From positions 1 to 20,278 of the forward strand of contig DATLEI010000063.1 in the NCBI GenBank assembly GCA_035525375.1: DNA of 20,278 bases. Reading direction: 5' to 3'. Made by a program: the position numbers and the translations under genes. How positions within the stretch are numbered: the first letter of the stretch is position 1; each line of letters begins with the position of its first letter. Below, piece by piece: positions 8,545 to 18,204 of this stretch. The DNA comes from JALZBN01 sp035525375. Lineage in GTDB: Bacteria > Actinomycetota > Acidimicrobiia > Acidimicrobiales > AC-14. The notes below the pieces were generated by a model, which was not told the DNA's origin, did no database searches, and saw only the letters and a program-made list of their open reading frames with translations.

Positions 8545-10077
8545 ATGCCAGAGCTTGATCTCCTCGTCCTGGGGAGTGGCGTTGCCGGCCTGTCCGCGGC
8601 TGTGAAAGCGTCGGTGCTCGGCCTCCGGGTCGGAGTGCTGACCAAGGGAGACCTCTCCCAGGCGACGACGCGCTGGGCCCAGGGCGGCGTCGCCGCAGTG
8701 CTCTTCGGAGATCCTGACTCCACTGATCTCCACTTGGCCGACACGCTGGCTGCCGGTGCGGGACTATGCGATGTCGATGCCGTGCGAGTGCTCGTTGAGG
8801 AGGGCCCGGCGCGCGTGAACGACCTCATCGCCCTGGGCGCGGTGTTCGACCGCGACCCAGGTGGCGCGCTGGCCCTGGCGCGCGAGGGTGGGCACTCGGT
8901 TGCCCGAGTGGTGCATGCGGGCGGTGCGGCAACAGGTGCCGAGATCGAGCGGGCGTTGGTGGCGGCGGCACGCACAACGGCGGCCTCGCTGATGGAGCGC
9001 TGGTTCGCGGTCGACCTGCTCGTCGATGGACGATGCCACGGCGTCGTGGCGCTCGATCCGGCCGGGAACCGCCACGAGATCCGAGCCCGGCACACGTTGA
9101 TGGCCAGCGGCGGTGCCGGCCAGCTGTACGCGGTTACGACGAATCCGCCGGAGGCGACGGGCGACGGCATGGCCATGGCACTACGCGCCGGCGTTCCTGT
9201 TGCCGACCTGGAGTTCGTCCAGTTCCACCCCACCGCCTTGCACCACCCATCGGTGCCCCGGCCGTTGCTCTCCGAGGCTCTACGCGGCCACGGCGCGCTG
9301 ATTCGCGACATCGACGGCAATCAATTCGTCGACGAGCTCGCGCCGCGCGACGTCGTCGCCCGGGCAATGGCCGGTCGGATGCTCGACCAGGGCGTCGACC
9401 ACCTCTGGCTCGACACGACGGCGATCGAGGGATTCGAAATCCGGTTTCCGACGATTGCGGCGGCCCTTCACCGGGCCGGCCTGGATCCTGCGACAGATTG
9501 GCTGCCCATCGCTCCCGCCGCCCACTACATGATCGGCGGAGTGATTACTGACCTCGACGGCGCCACCGCCCTGCCCGGTCTCTGGGCCGCGGGCGAGGTC
9601 GCCTGTACTGGCGTCCACGGCGCCAACCGGTTGGGATCCAACTCGTTGCTCGAGGGCATGGTGTTCGCGGCACGAGTCGTGGAGGCCGTCGCGGGCGGCA
9701 AGGAAGGTCCGGATCCGACGGGTCTCATGAGCTCGGCCCACCCAACCAGGACCCGGCGCGAAAGCCTTTCGGCAGGGGCGTTCCCGCGGGTTGAAGCCGG
9801 GGTCAAGGGGCGAGAAGCGCTCCAGTTGGAGATGAGCGCTCACGCCGGGCTCCTGCGCGACTCGACCTTGCTCGCCGAAGCGGCAACCGCGGCCAACATG
9901 GTGCCCTCGACCCCGGCGTCCGACACCGTCGGCGAGTGGGAGCTCTCCAACCTTGCGGTGGTAGCCCGGGCCCTGGTCGCCGCGGCCACGGCGCGTGAAG
10001 AGACACGTGGCGCCCACAACCGGCGCGACTTTCCTGAGCGGTCGCCCGCCTTCGAGCGCCACATCGTTCTCGAATGA
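8545..10077 (+). CDS. nadB: L-aspartate oxidase (NadB)
   Basis: NadB is a flavoenzyme that oxidises aspartate to iminoaspartate, the first step of de novo NAD synthesis. The 510-residue product begins with the FAD dinucleotide-binding motif GSGVAGLSAA (Gly10, Gly12, Gly15). It has the RWAQGGVAAVL block, HPTALH with the conserved His, the active-site Arg region ELAPRDVVARAM, HYMIGGV, and the closing FAD motif GANRLGSNSLLEG. Those motifs favour NadB over the related succinate dehydrogenase and fumarate reductase flavoproteins, as does the partner nadC. No strong Shine-Dalgarno precedes ATG 8545. The stop overlaps the nadC ATG (ATGA). No nadA lies adjacent. Confidence 0.96.
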   Translation: MPELDLLVLGSGVAGLSAAVKASVLGLRVGVLTKGDLSQATTRWAQGGVAAVLFGDPDSTDLHLADTLAAGAGLCDVDAVRVLVEEGPARVNDLIALGAVFDRDPGGALALAREGGHSVARVVHAGGAATGAEIERALVAAARTTAASLMERWFAVDLLVDGRCHGVVALDPAGNRHEIRARHTLMASGGAGQLYAVTTNPPEATGDGMAMALRAGVPVADLEFVQFHPTALHHPSVPRPLLSEALRGHGALIRDIDGNQFVDELAPRDVVARAMAGRMLDQGVDHLWLDTTAIEGFEIRFPTIAAALHRAGLDPATDWLPIAPAAHYMIGGVITDLDGATALPGLWAAGEVACTGVHGANRLGSNSLLEGMVFAARVVEAVAGGKEGPDPTGLMSSAHPTRTRRESLSAGAFPRVEAGVKGREALQLEMSAHAGLLRDSTLLAEAATAANMVPSTPASDTVGEWELSNLAVVARALVAAATAREETRGAHNRRDFPERSPAFERHIVLE

Positions 10078-10922
10078 ACTCCGCCTACCCACCGATCGAC
10101 GCGGTTCGTGAGGTCGTGACGCGGGCCCTCGCCGAAGACCTTCGCCCGCTTGGCGACATCACGGCATCACTGTTGCCATTCGACGTGCGCGCCTCAGCGG
10201 ACCTGGTCGCGCGCGCCGGGGGGGTGCTCGCAGGACGGTTGGCGGCAACGGAAGCCTTCGCCCAGATCGATCCTTCGGTCGCCGTGTTTTGGTCCGCTGA
10301 CGATGGCGACGAAGTCGGACCCAACGCTGCGATCGCGCATGTGGCTGGACCCTTGGTTCCGATCCTCACGGCCGAGCGCGCCGCGCTGAACCTGCTCGGA
10401 CACCTGTCCGGCGTCGCGACCCTCACCCGCCGCTACGTCGAGGCCGTGACCGGCACCAGTGCCCAGATCCGTGACACCCGCAAGACCGCGCCGGGCCTGC
10501 GGGCACTGGAGAAGGCGGCCGTGCGCGCCGGTGGTGGTGTGAACCACCGGGCGTCGCTCTCCGACGGGATCTTGCTCAAGGACAACCACCTGGCTGGCAT
10601 CTCCATCCCTGAGGCGATCGTTACGGCTCGACAGCGATGGCCCGGACGCATGATCGAGGTCGAGTGCGATTCAGCCGAGCAGGTGAAGCTCGCAGTGGCT
10701 GCCGGCGCGCACATGGTGCTCCTCGACAACATGTCGGCCGACCAGGTGGCCGAGTGCATTGCCGATGTTGGCGGACGGTGCCTGGTCGAGGTCTCGGGCG
10801 GCATCACCCTCGACAACGTGGCCGACTATGCGGCCGCCGGCGCGCCCCTCATCTCGGTCGGCGCCATAACCCACTCCGCGCCGGTGCTCGACATTGCCCT
10901 CGATGTTCAGCCCGCCATCTGA
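10074..10922 (+). CDS. nadC: Nicotinate-nucleotide pyrophosphorylase, carboxylating (NadC)
   Basis: NadC (quinolinate phosphoribosyltransferase) makes nicotinate mononucleotide, CO2 and pyrophosphate from quinolinate and PRPP. The 282-residue product has the N-terminal EDLRPLGDITASLL, the substrate-binding RDTRKTAPGLR, GGGVNHRASLSDGILLKDNH, the VEVECDSAEQ block, MVLLDNMS, VEVSGGITLDNV and the final SVGAITHSAP. All are hallmarks of an active enzyme. It overlaps nadB by four bases, consistent with co-translation. The 3' end nearly touches or overlaps coaX, depending on the coaX start. Confidence 0.97.
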   Translation: MNSAYPPIDAVREVVTRALAEDLRPLGDITASLLPFDVRASADLVARAGGVLAGRLAATEAFAQIDPSVAVFWSADDGDEVGPNAAIAHVAGPLVPILTAERAALNLLGHLSGVATLTRRYVEAVTGTSAQIRDTRKTAPGLRALEKAAVRAGGGVNHRASLSDGILLKDNHLAGISIPEAIVTARQRWPGRMIEVECDSAEQVKLAVAAGAHMVLLDNMSADQVAECIADVGGRCLVEVSGGITLDNVADYAAAGAPLISVGAITHSAPVLDIALDVQPAI

Positions 10923-10923
10923 C

Positions 10924-11700
10924 GTGCTGCTGGCCATCGACGCGGGAAACACCCAGACAGTGCTCGGGTTGTACCCGGCGGCCGAGCGCGGCAACGAGCT
11001 GCTCGACCATTGGCGCATTGCCACCAGCGACGAGCGCAGCTCCGACGAGCACGCCCTTCTCATCGGGCAGTTTCTCGCACAGCGCGGCGCGACCTTCAGT
11101 GATATTTCCGGGGTGGTCGTCTCTTCGACAGTTCCGCGCCTCACCGCTGTTCTACGCGAGATGGCCGAGCGCTACTTCTCTGTGCCGCCGGTGGTGCTCG
11201 AACCGGGCACGAAGAGTGGCATGCCCATCCTCTACGACAATCCCCGCGAGGTCGGCGCAGACAGGATCGCCAATGCCATAGCCGCCTTTGACCTGTACGG
11301 CGGGCCGTGCATCGTCGTCGACTTCGGCACGGCGACAACCGTCGATGCAACGTCGGAAAACGGCGAGTACCTGGGCGGTGCCATCATGCCCGGCATCGAG
11401 ATAAGCCTTGACGCCCTGTTCGAACGCGCCGCCGCTCTGCCCCGAGTCGACCTCAGCCGCCCCAAGCGGGTGATCGGCAAGAGCACGGTCGCGTCGGTTC
11501 AGGCCGGGGTGCTGTTCGGGTTCGTCGACGCAGTCGATGGACTCTGCCGTCGTTTCCAAGAAGAGCTGGGCGAATGCACCGTGATCTCCACCGGTGGTCT
11601 CGGCGATGTGGTCTCGCCGCACTCCGCAACCATTGACCACCACGAACCGTGGCTCACCCTCCACGGCCTCCGGCTCATCTATGAGCGGAACGCGCCGTGA
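10924..11700 (+). CDS. coaX: Type III pantothenate kinase (CoaX)
   Basis: CoaX phosphorylates pantothenate to 4'-phosphopantothenate, the committed step of CoA synthesis, and belongs to the ASKHA fold. Visible motifs are the N-terminal phosphate loop LLAIDAGNTQTVLGLY, then PREVGADRIANAIAA, the second phosphate loop VVDFGTATTVDA, and YLGGAIMPGIEISLDAL. GTG 10924 is preferred because it gives the canonical MLLAIDxGNT start and 258 residues, one base after the nadC stop. ATG 10903 and TTG 10894 inside nadC are alternatives adding 7 or 10 residues. No Shine-Dalgarno is clear for any of them. Its place after panCD joins pantothenate supply and use. Confidence 0.93.
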   Translation: MLLAIDAGNTQTVLGLYPAAERGNELLDHWRIATSDERSSDEHALLIGQFLAQRGATFSDISGVVVSSTVPRLTAVLREMAERYFSVPPVVLEPGTKSGMPILYDNPREVGADRIANAIAAFDLYGGPCIVVDFGTATTVDATSENGEYLGGAIMPGIEISLDALFERAAALPRVDLSRPKRVIGKSTVASVQAGVLFGFVDAVDGLCRRFQEELGECTVISTGGLGDVVSPHSATIDHHEPWLTLHGLRLIYERNAP

Positions 11701-13178
11701 ACCCGGAGTCACCCGAGGATCAAGGCGTCCCCTACCGATTCGAGCGAACCGCAGAAGCTGCCGCGCTGCAAAGCCAATACGACGACCTCGAGCCGGGATC
11801 GCACACTGGCGACAAGGTGTCGGTGGCCGGGCGGCTCATGCTACGGCGCGTGCAGGGAAAGGTCGCTTTCGGCACACTCGCCGACTCTTCGGGCCGCATC
11901 CAGCTGTTCGCCAACGCAGAGACCACGCCACGGTTCGACGAGGCCCGAGCGGCCGGGAACGGGCAATCATTCTGCGAGCTCAACCTTGGCGACTGGATCG
12001 GGGTGCGCGGCGAGGTCATGACCACGCGCCGGGGCGAGCTCTCGGTAATGGTCGAGGAATGGGTACGGCTGGCCGAGGCGCGCCGGCAGTTCCCCGACAA
12101 GTGGCATGGGCTCGCCGACGTCGACACTCGTTACCGCCAGCGCTATGTGGACTTGTGGGTCACCGACGAGGCCCGGCGCGCCGCACTCGACCGGAGCCGA
12201 ATGGTCAGCCTGGCCCGGCGGTGGTTCGAACGCCGGGGATACGTTGAAGTTGAAACACCCGTGCTGCAGCAGCTCCACGCCGGGGCCAAGCCGTTCACGA
12301 CCCACCACAACGCGCTCGACATCGACCTCTTCCTCCGCATCGCTCCCGAGCTGCACCTCAAGCGCCTGGTAGTCGGGGGCTTCGAGAAAGTCTTCGAGAT
12401 CGCTCGGGTCTTTCGCAACGAGGGCATCTCGCCCCGGCATGGACCCGAGTTCACGATGCTGGAGGCCTATGAGGCCTATGCCGACTACACCGACATGATG
12501 GTCGTGATCGAAGAGTTGGTGGCCCATCTGGCGACCGAGCTTCGAGGCTCGACCCAACTCGAATATGAAGGCCGTGAGATCGACCTGACCCCACCCTGGC
12601 GGCGGGCCACCATGCTCGACCTGGTCGAAGAACACACGGGGCACCGGTTGAGCCTCAGCATGGGCACTGGCGAGCTTGGCCAAATCGCCGACGAACTCGA
12701 CGTCCACACCGAGCCCTCGTGGGGCCCGGGCAAGCTCATCCTCGAGATCTACGAGAAGACGGCCGAGCCCAATCTCTGGGGTCCGATCTTCGTCATCGAC
12801 TACCCGCTCGAGGTTTCACCTCTCGCACGCGCCCACCGATCGGAACCCGGTTTCGTCGAGCGGTTCGAGGCCGTCGTGGCCGGCCGCGAGCTCGCCAACG
12901 CGTTTAGTGAGCTGATAGATCCCGACGACCAGCGCGCCCGGTTCGAAGCGCAGGTCGCGGAGCGCGCCGCCGGCGACGACGAGGCGATGGCATTCGACTA
13001 CGACTATGTCAGGGCATTGGAGTACGGCCTCCCGCCGACTGCCGGCCTGGGCATCGGCATCGACCGTCTGGCGATGCTCCTGACGGGGGCGACGAACATC
13101 CGTGACGTGATCCTCTTCCCCACCATGCGCCCCGAATCGCGAGGGCCCGAGCAACCGTCTGAGCGGGGAGACGGCTAG
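11697..13178 (+). CDS. lysS: Lysyl-tRNA synthetase, class II (LysS)
   Basis: LysS charges tRNA-Lys with lysine. The 493-residue product has the N-terminal OB-fold anticodon-binding domain (VSVAGRLMLRRVQGKVAFGTLADSSGRIQLF), then the class II core. The core shows motif 1 around RYRQRYVDL and RRWFERRGYVEVETPVLQ, motif 2 as FRNEGISPRHGPEFTMLE, and motif 3 as GLGIGIDRLAMLLT. The HHNALD and LHLKRLVVGGFEKVFEI segments are standard for LysRS. GTG 11697 overlaps the coaX stop by four bases (GTGA) and gives an ordinary-length N-terminal extension. The short C-terminal tail after motif 3 is acidic and not conserved. Confidence 0.97.
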   Translation: MNPESPEDQGVPYRFERTAEAAALQSQYDDLEPGSHTGDKVSVAGRLMLRRVQGKVAFGTLADSSGRIQLFANAETTPRFDEARAAGNGQSFCELNLGDWIGVRGEVMTTRRGELSVMVEEWVRLAEARRQFPDKWHGLADVDTRYRQRYVDLWVTDEARRAALDRSRMVSLARRWFERRGYVEVETPVLQQLHAGAKPFTTHHNALDIDLFLRIAPELHLKRLVVGGFEKVFEIARVFRNEGISPRHGPEFTMLEAYEAYADYTDMMVVIEELVAHLATELRGSTQLEYEGREIDLTPPWRRATMLDLVEEHTGHRLSLSMGTGELGQIADELDVHTEPSWGPGKLILEIYEKTAEPNLWGPIFVIDYPLEVSPLARAHRSEPGFVERFEAVVAGRELANAFSELIDPDDQRARFEAQVAERAAGDDEAMAFDYDYVRALEYGLPPTAGLGIGIDRLAMLLTGATNIRDVILFPTMRPESRGPEQPSERGDG

Positions 13179-13182
13179 GTCA

Positions 13183-13851
13183 GTGGCGCGCCGACTGCGA
13201 CGGCAACCTCCCGTTCCGAAACCCATCTTCACTGAATGGTGGTGGCCGCCGTCCCCCACCGTCTACCGGACAGTGCCGATGGGCTACAGCAGCTTCGAAC
13301 ACCTCCTCGTTCCCGAGGTCGACCCTGCGCCCGGTGCCGATTACCTATGGGCCCACGGATTCAGGCTGGTCCAGGGCGGCGCAGGCCACGTCGGCTTTCA
13401 ATCCGCCGGGGGCGACAAGCGCGCCATCTTTCTCATTGAGGGCGGACACGCCGTCGCCGGCGACAGCATGGGTAACGGGAGCAGCATCCAGTTTCCCTGG
13501 AAGGCGGGCGGCGAATACGCCCTCCGCGTCTGGACCGACGACCCCGGCTGGTGGACGGCCGTTGTGCAAGACCAGAACGACGGCCGAGAGGCGCAGATTG
13601 GCCGGATCCAGGTGCCCGGCGATTGGCGCCGCCTGACGAGCTGGTCGGTGATGTCGACGGAGTACCTCGGCGCGCCGCTCGTCAGCTGCGACGGGTTGCC
13701 ACGGTCAAGCGTCGTGTTCGGGGAACCGACTGCTAACGACGGTCGGGTGACACCGGAGCGCTCCAGCAACCGGCTCGGCGACGGCTCCTGCGAGATGTCA
13801 TGGGTCGAAAGCGTCGGCCAGGGTGTACGCCACCAGATGGGCTCACTCTGA
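13183..13851 (+). CDS. Hypothetical beta-rich protein, weakly DUF3472-like
   Basis: I do not recognise this 222-residue protein with confidence. It has no signal peptide and no membrane segment. The N-terminus is basic (RRLRRQPPVPKP) and then Trp/Pro-rich (FTEWWWPPSP). The middle has regular beta-strand patterns with Gly turns and many Trp and Tyr, including GHVGFQSAGGDKRAIFLIEG, FPWKAGGEYALRVWTDD and DWRRLTSWSVMS. The last third holds SSVVFGEPTAN and SSNRLGDGSCEMSWVE. This layout (Gly-Gln-rich strand, W-x-A-G-x-x-Y strand, paired W segments) is reminiscent of DUF3472 jelly-roll-like proteins, but that is a guess. The GTG start lies four bases after lysS with only a weak AGGT before it, so it may ride on the lysS transcript. 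In many actinobacteria an lsr2 gene lies near this position; this protein does not resemble Lsr2. Confidence 0.6.
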   Translation: MARRLRRQPPVPKPIFTEWWWPPSPTVYRTVPMGYSSFEHLLVPEVDPAPGADYLWAHGFRLVQGGAGHVGFQSAGGDKRAIFLIEGGHAVAGDSMGNGSSIQFPWKAGGEYALRVWTDDPGWWTAVVQDQNDGREAQIGRIQVPGDWRRLTSWSVMSTEYLGAPLVSCDGLPRSSVVFGEPTANDGRVTPERSSNRLGDGSCEMSWVESVGQGVRHQMGSL

Positions 13852-13860
13852 TGACGCAGA

Positions 13861-14838
13861 TCAGGCGGGGACGGTCTCCTCGAGATGGGCTGGAAGCGTG
13901 CGCAGGGCAGTCAGCACCGCACTCTCGCCCAAGGTGTCGAGGGTGCCGGACGCCGCTGACGCGTACCGGCGGGCCACGGCGCGCGCCGAGCCGACCGCTC
14001 CATTGGAGCGGATGAGGGCGCGGGCCTTGTCGATGGTCGGGCGATCGAGGGGTCCGGTGAGCAATGCCCGTAGCTCGCCAGAATTCTCGGACGCCAAGGC
14101 CCGGATCACGGGAAGCGTATAGACCCCCTCCATGAGATCGTTTCCGGCGGGCTTGCCCAGCTCCTCGTCGGTGGCGACAACGTCGAGGATGTCATCGACG
14201 ATCTGGAACACCATGCCGAGGTCTTGCCCGTAGGCGGTGAACGCCTCCACGTCAGCCCGGTCGATGCCAGCGGTGATGGCGCCGATGCGGCAGGCAGTCG
14301 CCATTAACGCCGCCGTCTTTCCCGCGATGGAGGCAAGGTAGGCCTCCTCGCTGCGTTCGACGTCAAACGTCTGCGACAGCTCGCGCACCTGGCCTTCGCA
14401 GAGCCGGCCGATCGTCGTGGCCAGGAGTCCGGCGACCTCGGTGCCCAGCGACGCCGCAATTTCAGACGCCCGGGCCAGGAGGAAATCTCCGGCGAGGATC
14501 GCCACCAGATTCCCCCACCGGGAGTTCACGCTTTCTACATTCCGGCGCGTCTTGGCTTCGTCCATGACGTCGTCGTGATAGAGCGAGCCCATGTGGACGA
14601 GCTCGACCGCGCACGCGCCCATGACCACATCGTCAGACGCAGGTCGCCCGTTCAGTTCACCCACACATAGCGCAAGGGCCGGTCGCAGCCGCTTTCCGCC
14701 CGCAGGAACGAGGTGGCTCGCCACCTCGGTGAGAATGGGGTCGCCGGTCTGGACAGTGCGCAACAAGGCCGCTTCTACACGGGCCAGGTCGTCCTCGAGA
14801 TGGGGCAACGCGAGCAGCGGCGCCAGGCTGGCCACCAC
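13861..14838 (-). CDS. Long-chain polyprenyl diphosphate synthase
   Basis: This trans-prenyltransferase extends allylic diphosphates with isopentenyl diphosphate, probably to build the menaquinone side chain. The 325-residue product has GGKRLRP for IPP binding, the first Asp-rich motif DDVMD (residues 89-93, within SLYHDDVMDEAKTRR), GDFLLARA, and the second Asp-rich motif DDILD (215-219, within FQIVDDILDV) followed by the conserved GKPAGNDLMEG. The residue five positions before DDVMD is Gly84, a small side chain, which in this family goes with long products (above C20). The exact chain length cannot be read. It is the only gene on the - strand here. It converges on the hypothetical gene with a nine-base gap and diverges from clpC. 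The start is a GTG with a second in-frame GTG right after it. Confidence 0.92.
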   Translation of the reverse strand: MVASLAPLLALPHLEDDLARVEAALLRTVQTGDPILTEVASHLVPAGGKRLRPALALCVGELNGRPASDDVVMGACAVELVHMGSLYHDDVMDEAKTRRNVESVNSRWGNLVAILAGDFLLARASEIAASLGTEVAGLLATTIGRLCEGQVRELSQTFDVERSEEAYLASIAGKTAALMATACRIGAITAGIDRADVEAFTAYGQDLGMVFQIVDDILDVVATDEELGKPAGNDLMEGVYTLPVIRALASENSGELRALLTGPLDRPTIDKARALIRSNGAVGSARAVARRYASAASGTLDTLGESAVLTALRTLPAHLEETVPA

Positions 14839-14842
14839 AAGA

Positions 14843-14859
14843 ACCTACGTCACGTAGGT
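14843..14859. promoter_or_regulatory. 17-bp palindrome upstream of the polyprenyl synthase start
   Basis: ACCTACGT-C-ACGTAGGT is a perfect dyad with 8-bp arms, ending four bases before the GTG of the - strand gene. Related half-sites ACCTGCGT (14891-14898) and ACCTAC (14908-14913) occur nearer clpC. A regulator binding site is the simplest reading. On the - strand mRNA the arm AGGT would also serve as the weak Shine-Dalgarno, so folding could mask it. Confidence 0.4.
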
Positions 14860-14931
14860 CCAATCTCTGGAATCGGGATCAATACGCCGTACCTGCGTGT
14901 TACATCTACCTACTGCGCCGGTAGACTGACC

Positions 14932-14963
14932 GCTACGGACCCGCCATCAACCGGAGGGGAGGG
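14932..14963 (+). promoter_or_regulatory. clpC leader: possible -10 box and tandem Shine-Dalgarno
   Basis: TAGACT (14932-14937) fits a TAnnnT -10 box; no good -35 is seen at normal spacing. The purine run 14953-14963 holds two GGAGG sequences (14953-14957 and 14958-14962). The second is six bases from TTG 14969 and fixes that start. No HspR HAIR element (CTTGAGT type) is visible in 14839-14968. Confidence 0.5.
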
Positions 14964-14968
14964 TTCCT

Positions 14969-17455
<2,487 letters not shown>

Positions 17456-17468
17456 CGCCCGAGCAGCA

Positions 17469-17519
17469 CGAACTGGTGACACTTCTTGCCGCTATACGGC
17501 AAAGAGTGTCACCAGTTCG
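17469..17519 (+). terminator. Very strong hairpin after clpC, probable terminator without T-run
   Basis: CGAACTGGTGACAC (17469-17482) and GTGTCACCAGTTCG (17506-17519) are perfectly complementary. The pairing continues inward through T-A, T-G wobble, one C/A mismatch, then TTGCCG with CGGCAA, leaving a five-base loop CTATA (17492-17496). That is 22 to 23 pairs in a 51-base element. It lies 13 bases after the clpC TAA. No T-run follows, which is common for actinobacterial hairpin terminators. The right arm runs into the apparent 5' end of the next gene, so it may also affect that gene's translation. Confidence 0.65.
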
Positions 17520-18167
17520 GCCGTTCTCGCAGTAGTTCTCCTCCTGTCTACGGCGTGTCAGGTCACTGTCGCGGCCGAAATCGACGCCAAGGCCGACGGC
17601 ACCGGGATCGTGCGCGCCGGAGTCGGACTCGATGTTGAGGCCGCCAAGGCCACGCCGCGCTTGGCCGAGCAGCTGCGCGTCGACGACCTGCGCCAATCGG
17701 GCTGGACGGTAACAGGACCCCAGCAGGAGGACGATGGACTGCTGTGGGTGCGGGCGTCGAAGCGCTTCTCGACCCCGGGCCAGGCGACGGAGGTCATGAA
17801 CGAGCTCGGCGGGATTGATGGGCCGTTTCGTGACCTAACCCTCCGACAAGACCGGACACTCCTGAAGAGCCGCACCACCTTTTCCGGCGTTGTCGACCTT
17901 TCGGGAGGGATGTCGACATTCCTCGATCCCGACCTCAAGGCCAAGTTGGGCGATACGTTCAAGCCCGACGAGGGCGCGTTCCGGTTCGCGGTCACGGCGC
18001 GCTTTCCGGGGGGAACCAAGGAGTGGAGCCCCCCGCTTGGGCAGAAGACGGTGTTGCACGCGTCGGCCGAGTCGTGGCGACTCGTCCCCGTCGTACCGGC
18101 GATGGTCGCGCTGCTGTGCGCCGCGGCGGCAATCCTGTTGGTCGTCCGCCGGCGCCGTCGCGCCTGA
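17520..18167 (+). CDS. LppM/DUF3153-like lipoprotein with C-terminal membrane anchor, start codon unresolved
   Basis: The frame encodes a short hydrophobic stretch AVVLLLSTAC with a lipobox-like S-T-A-C (Cys codon at 17556), then a domain beginning QVTVAAEIDAKADGTG. A C-terminal membrane helix (VPAMVALLCAAAAILLVV) with a basic tail RRRRRA completes it. This order (lipoprotein signal, beta-rich domain, C-terminal helix) and the DGTG motif match the mycobacterial LppM / DUF3153 family, surface or envelope proteins of uncertain role. No in-frame ATG, GTG or TTG exists between the end of clpC and GTG 17610. Starting at 17610 would delete the signal and lipobox. A GTG at 17506, one frame off, would give a plausible signal peptide if one base were missing from the sequence between it and the lipobox. 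The start shown is only the first in-frame codon after the hairpin. The domain call is moderate. Confidence 0.65.
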   Translation, partial: AVLAVVLLLSTACQVTVAAEIDAKADGTGIVRAGVGLDVEAAKATPRLAEQLRVDDLRQSGWTVTGPQQEDDGLLWVRASKRFSTPGQATEVMNELGGIDGPFRDLTLRQDRTLLKSRTTFSGVVDLSGGMSTFLDPDLKAKLGDTFKPDEGAFRFAVTARFPGGTKEWSPPLGQKTVLHASAESWRLVPVVPAMVALLCAAAAILLVVRRRRRA

Positions 18168-18204
18168 CCTTTCTTGTCCTAGTGGGTTCGTAGTCTGCGC
18201 TCCT
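18168..18204 (+). promoter_or_regulatory. Short leader before radA, possible -10 box
   Basis: The 37-base gap has no Shine-Dalgarno before ATG 18205. TAGTCT (18191-18196) fits a TAnnnT -10 box ending eight bases before the ATG, compatible with a leaderless transcript. No convincing -35 is seen. Weak inference. Confidence 0.2.

Noticed and set aside
8545..10077. Succinate dehydrogenase or fumarate reductase flavoprotein instead of NadB
   Set aside because: Lone soluble flavoprotein with NadB-type motifs, overlapping nadC and with no iron-sulfur or membrane subunit genes.
12462..12480. Tandem GAGGCCTAT repeat in lysS
   Set aside because: It encodes EAYEAY just after motif 2 in a segment normal for LysRS; chance duplication of a conserved peptide, not a DNA repeat element.
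14884..14898. ACGC-N7-GCGT as a ClgR operator upstream of clpC
   Set aside because: ClgR boxes have CGC and GCG half-sites, but as I recall the spacing and flanks differ from those here; too weak to call.
17890..18204. N-terminal extension of radA over the lipoprotein gene
   Set aside because: Arg/Ser/Pro-rich shadow translation; RadA normally starts just before its zinc finger, as ATG 18205 does.
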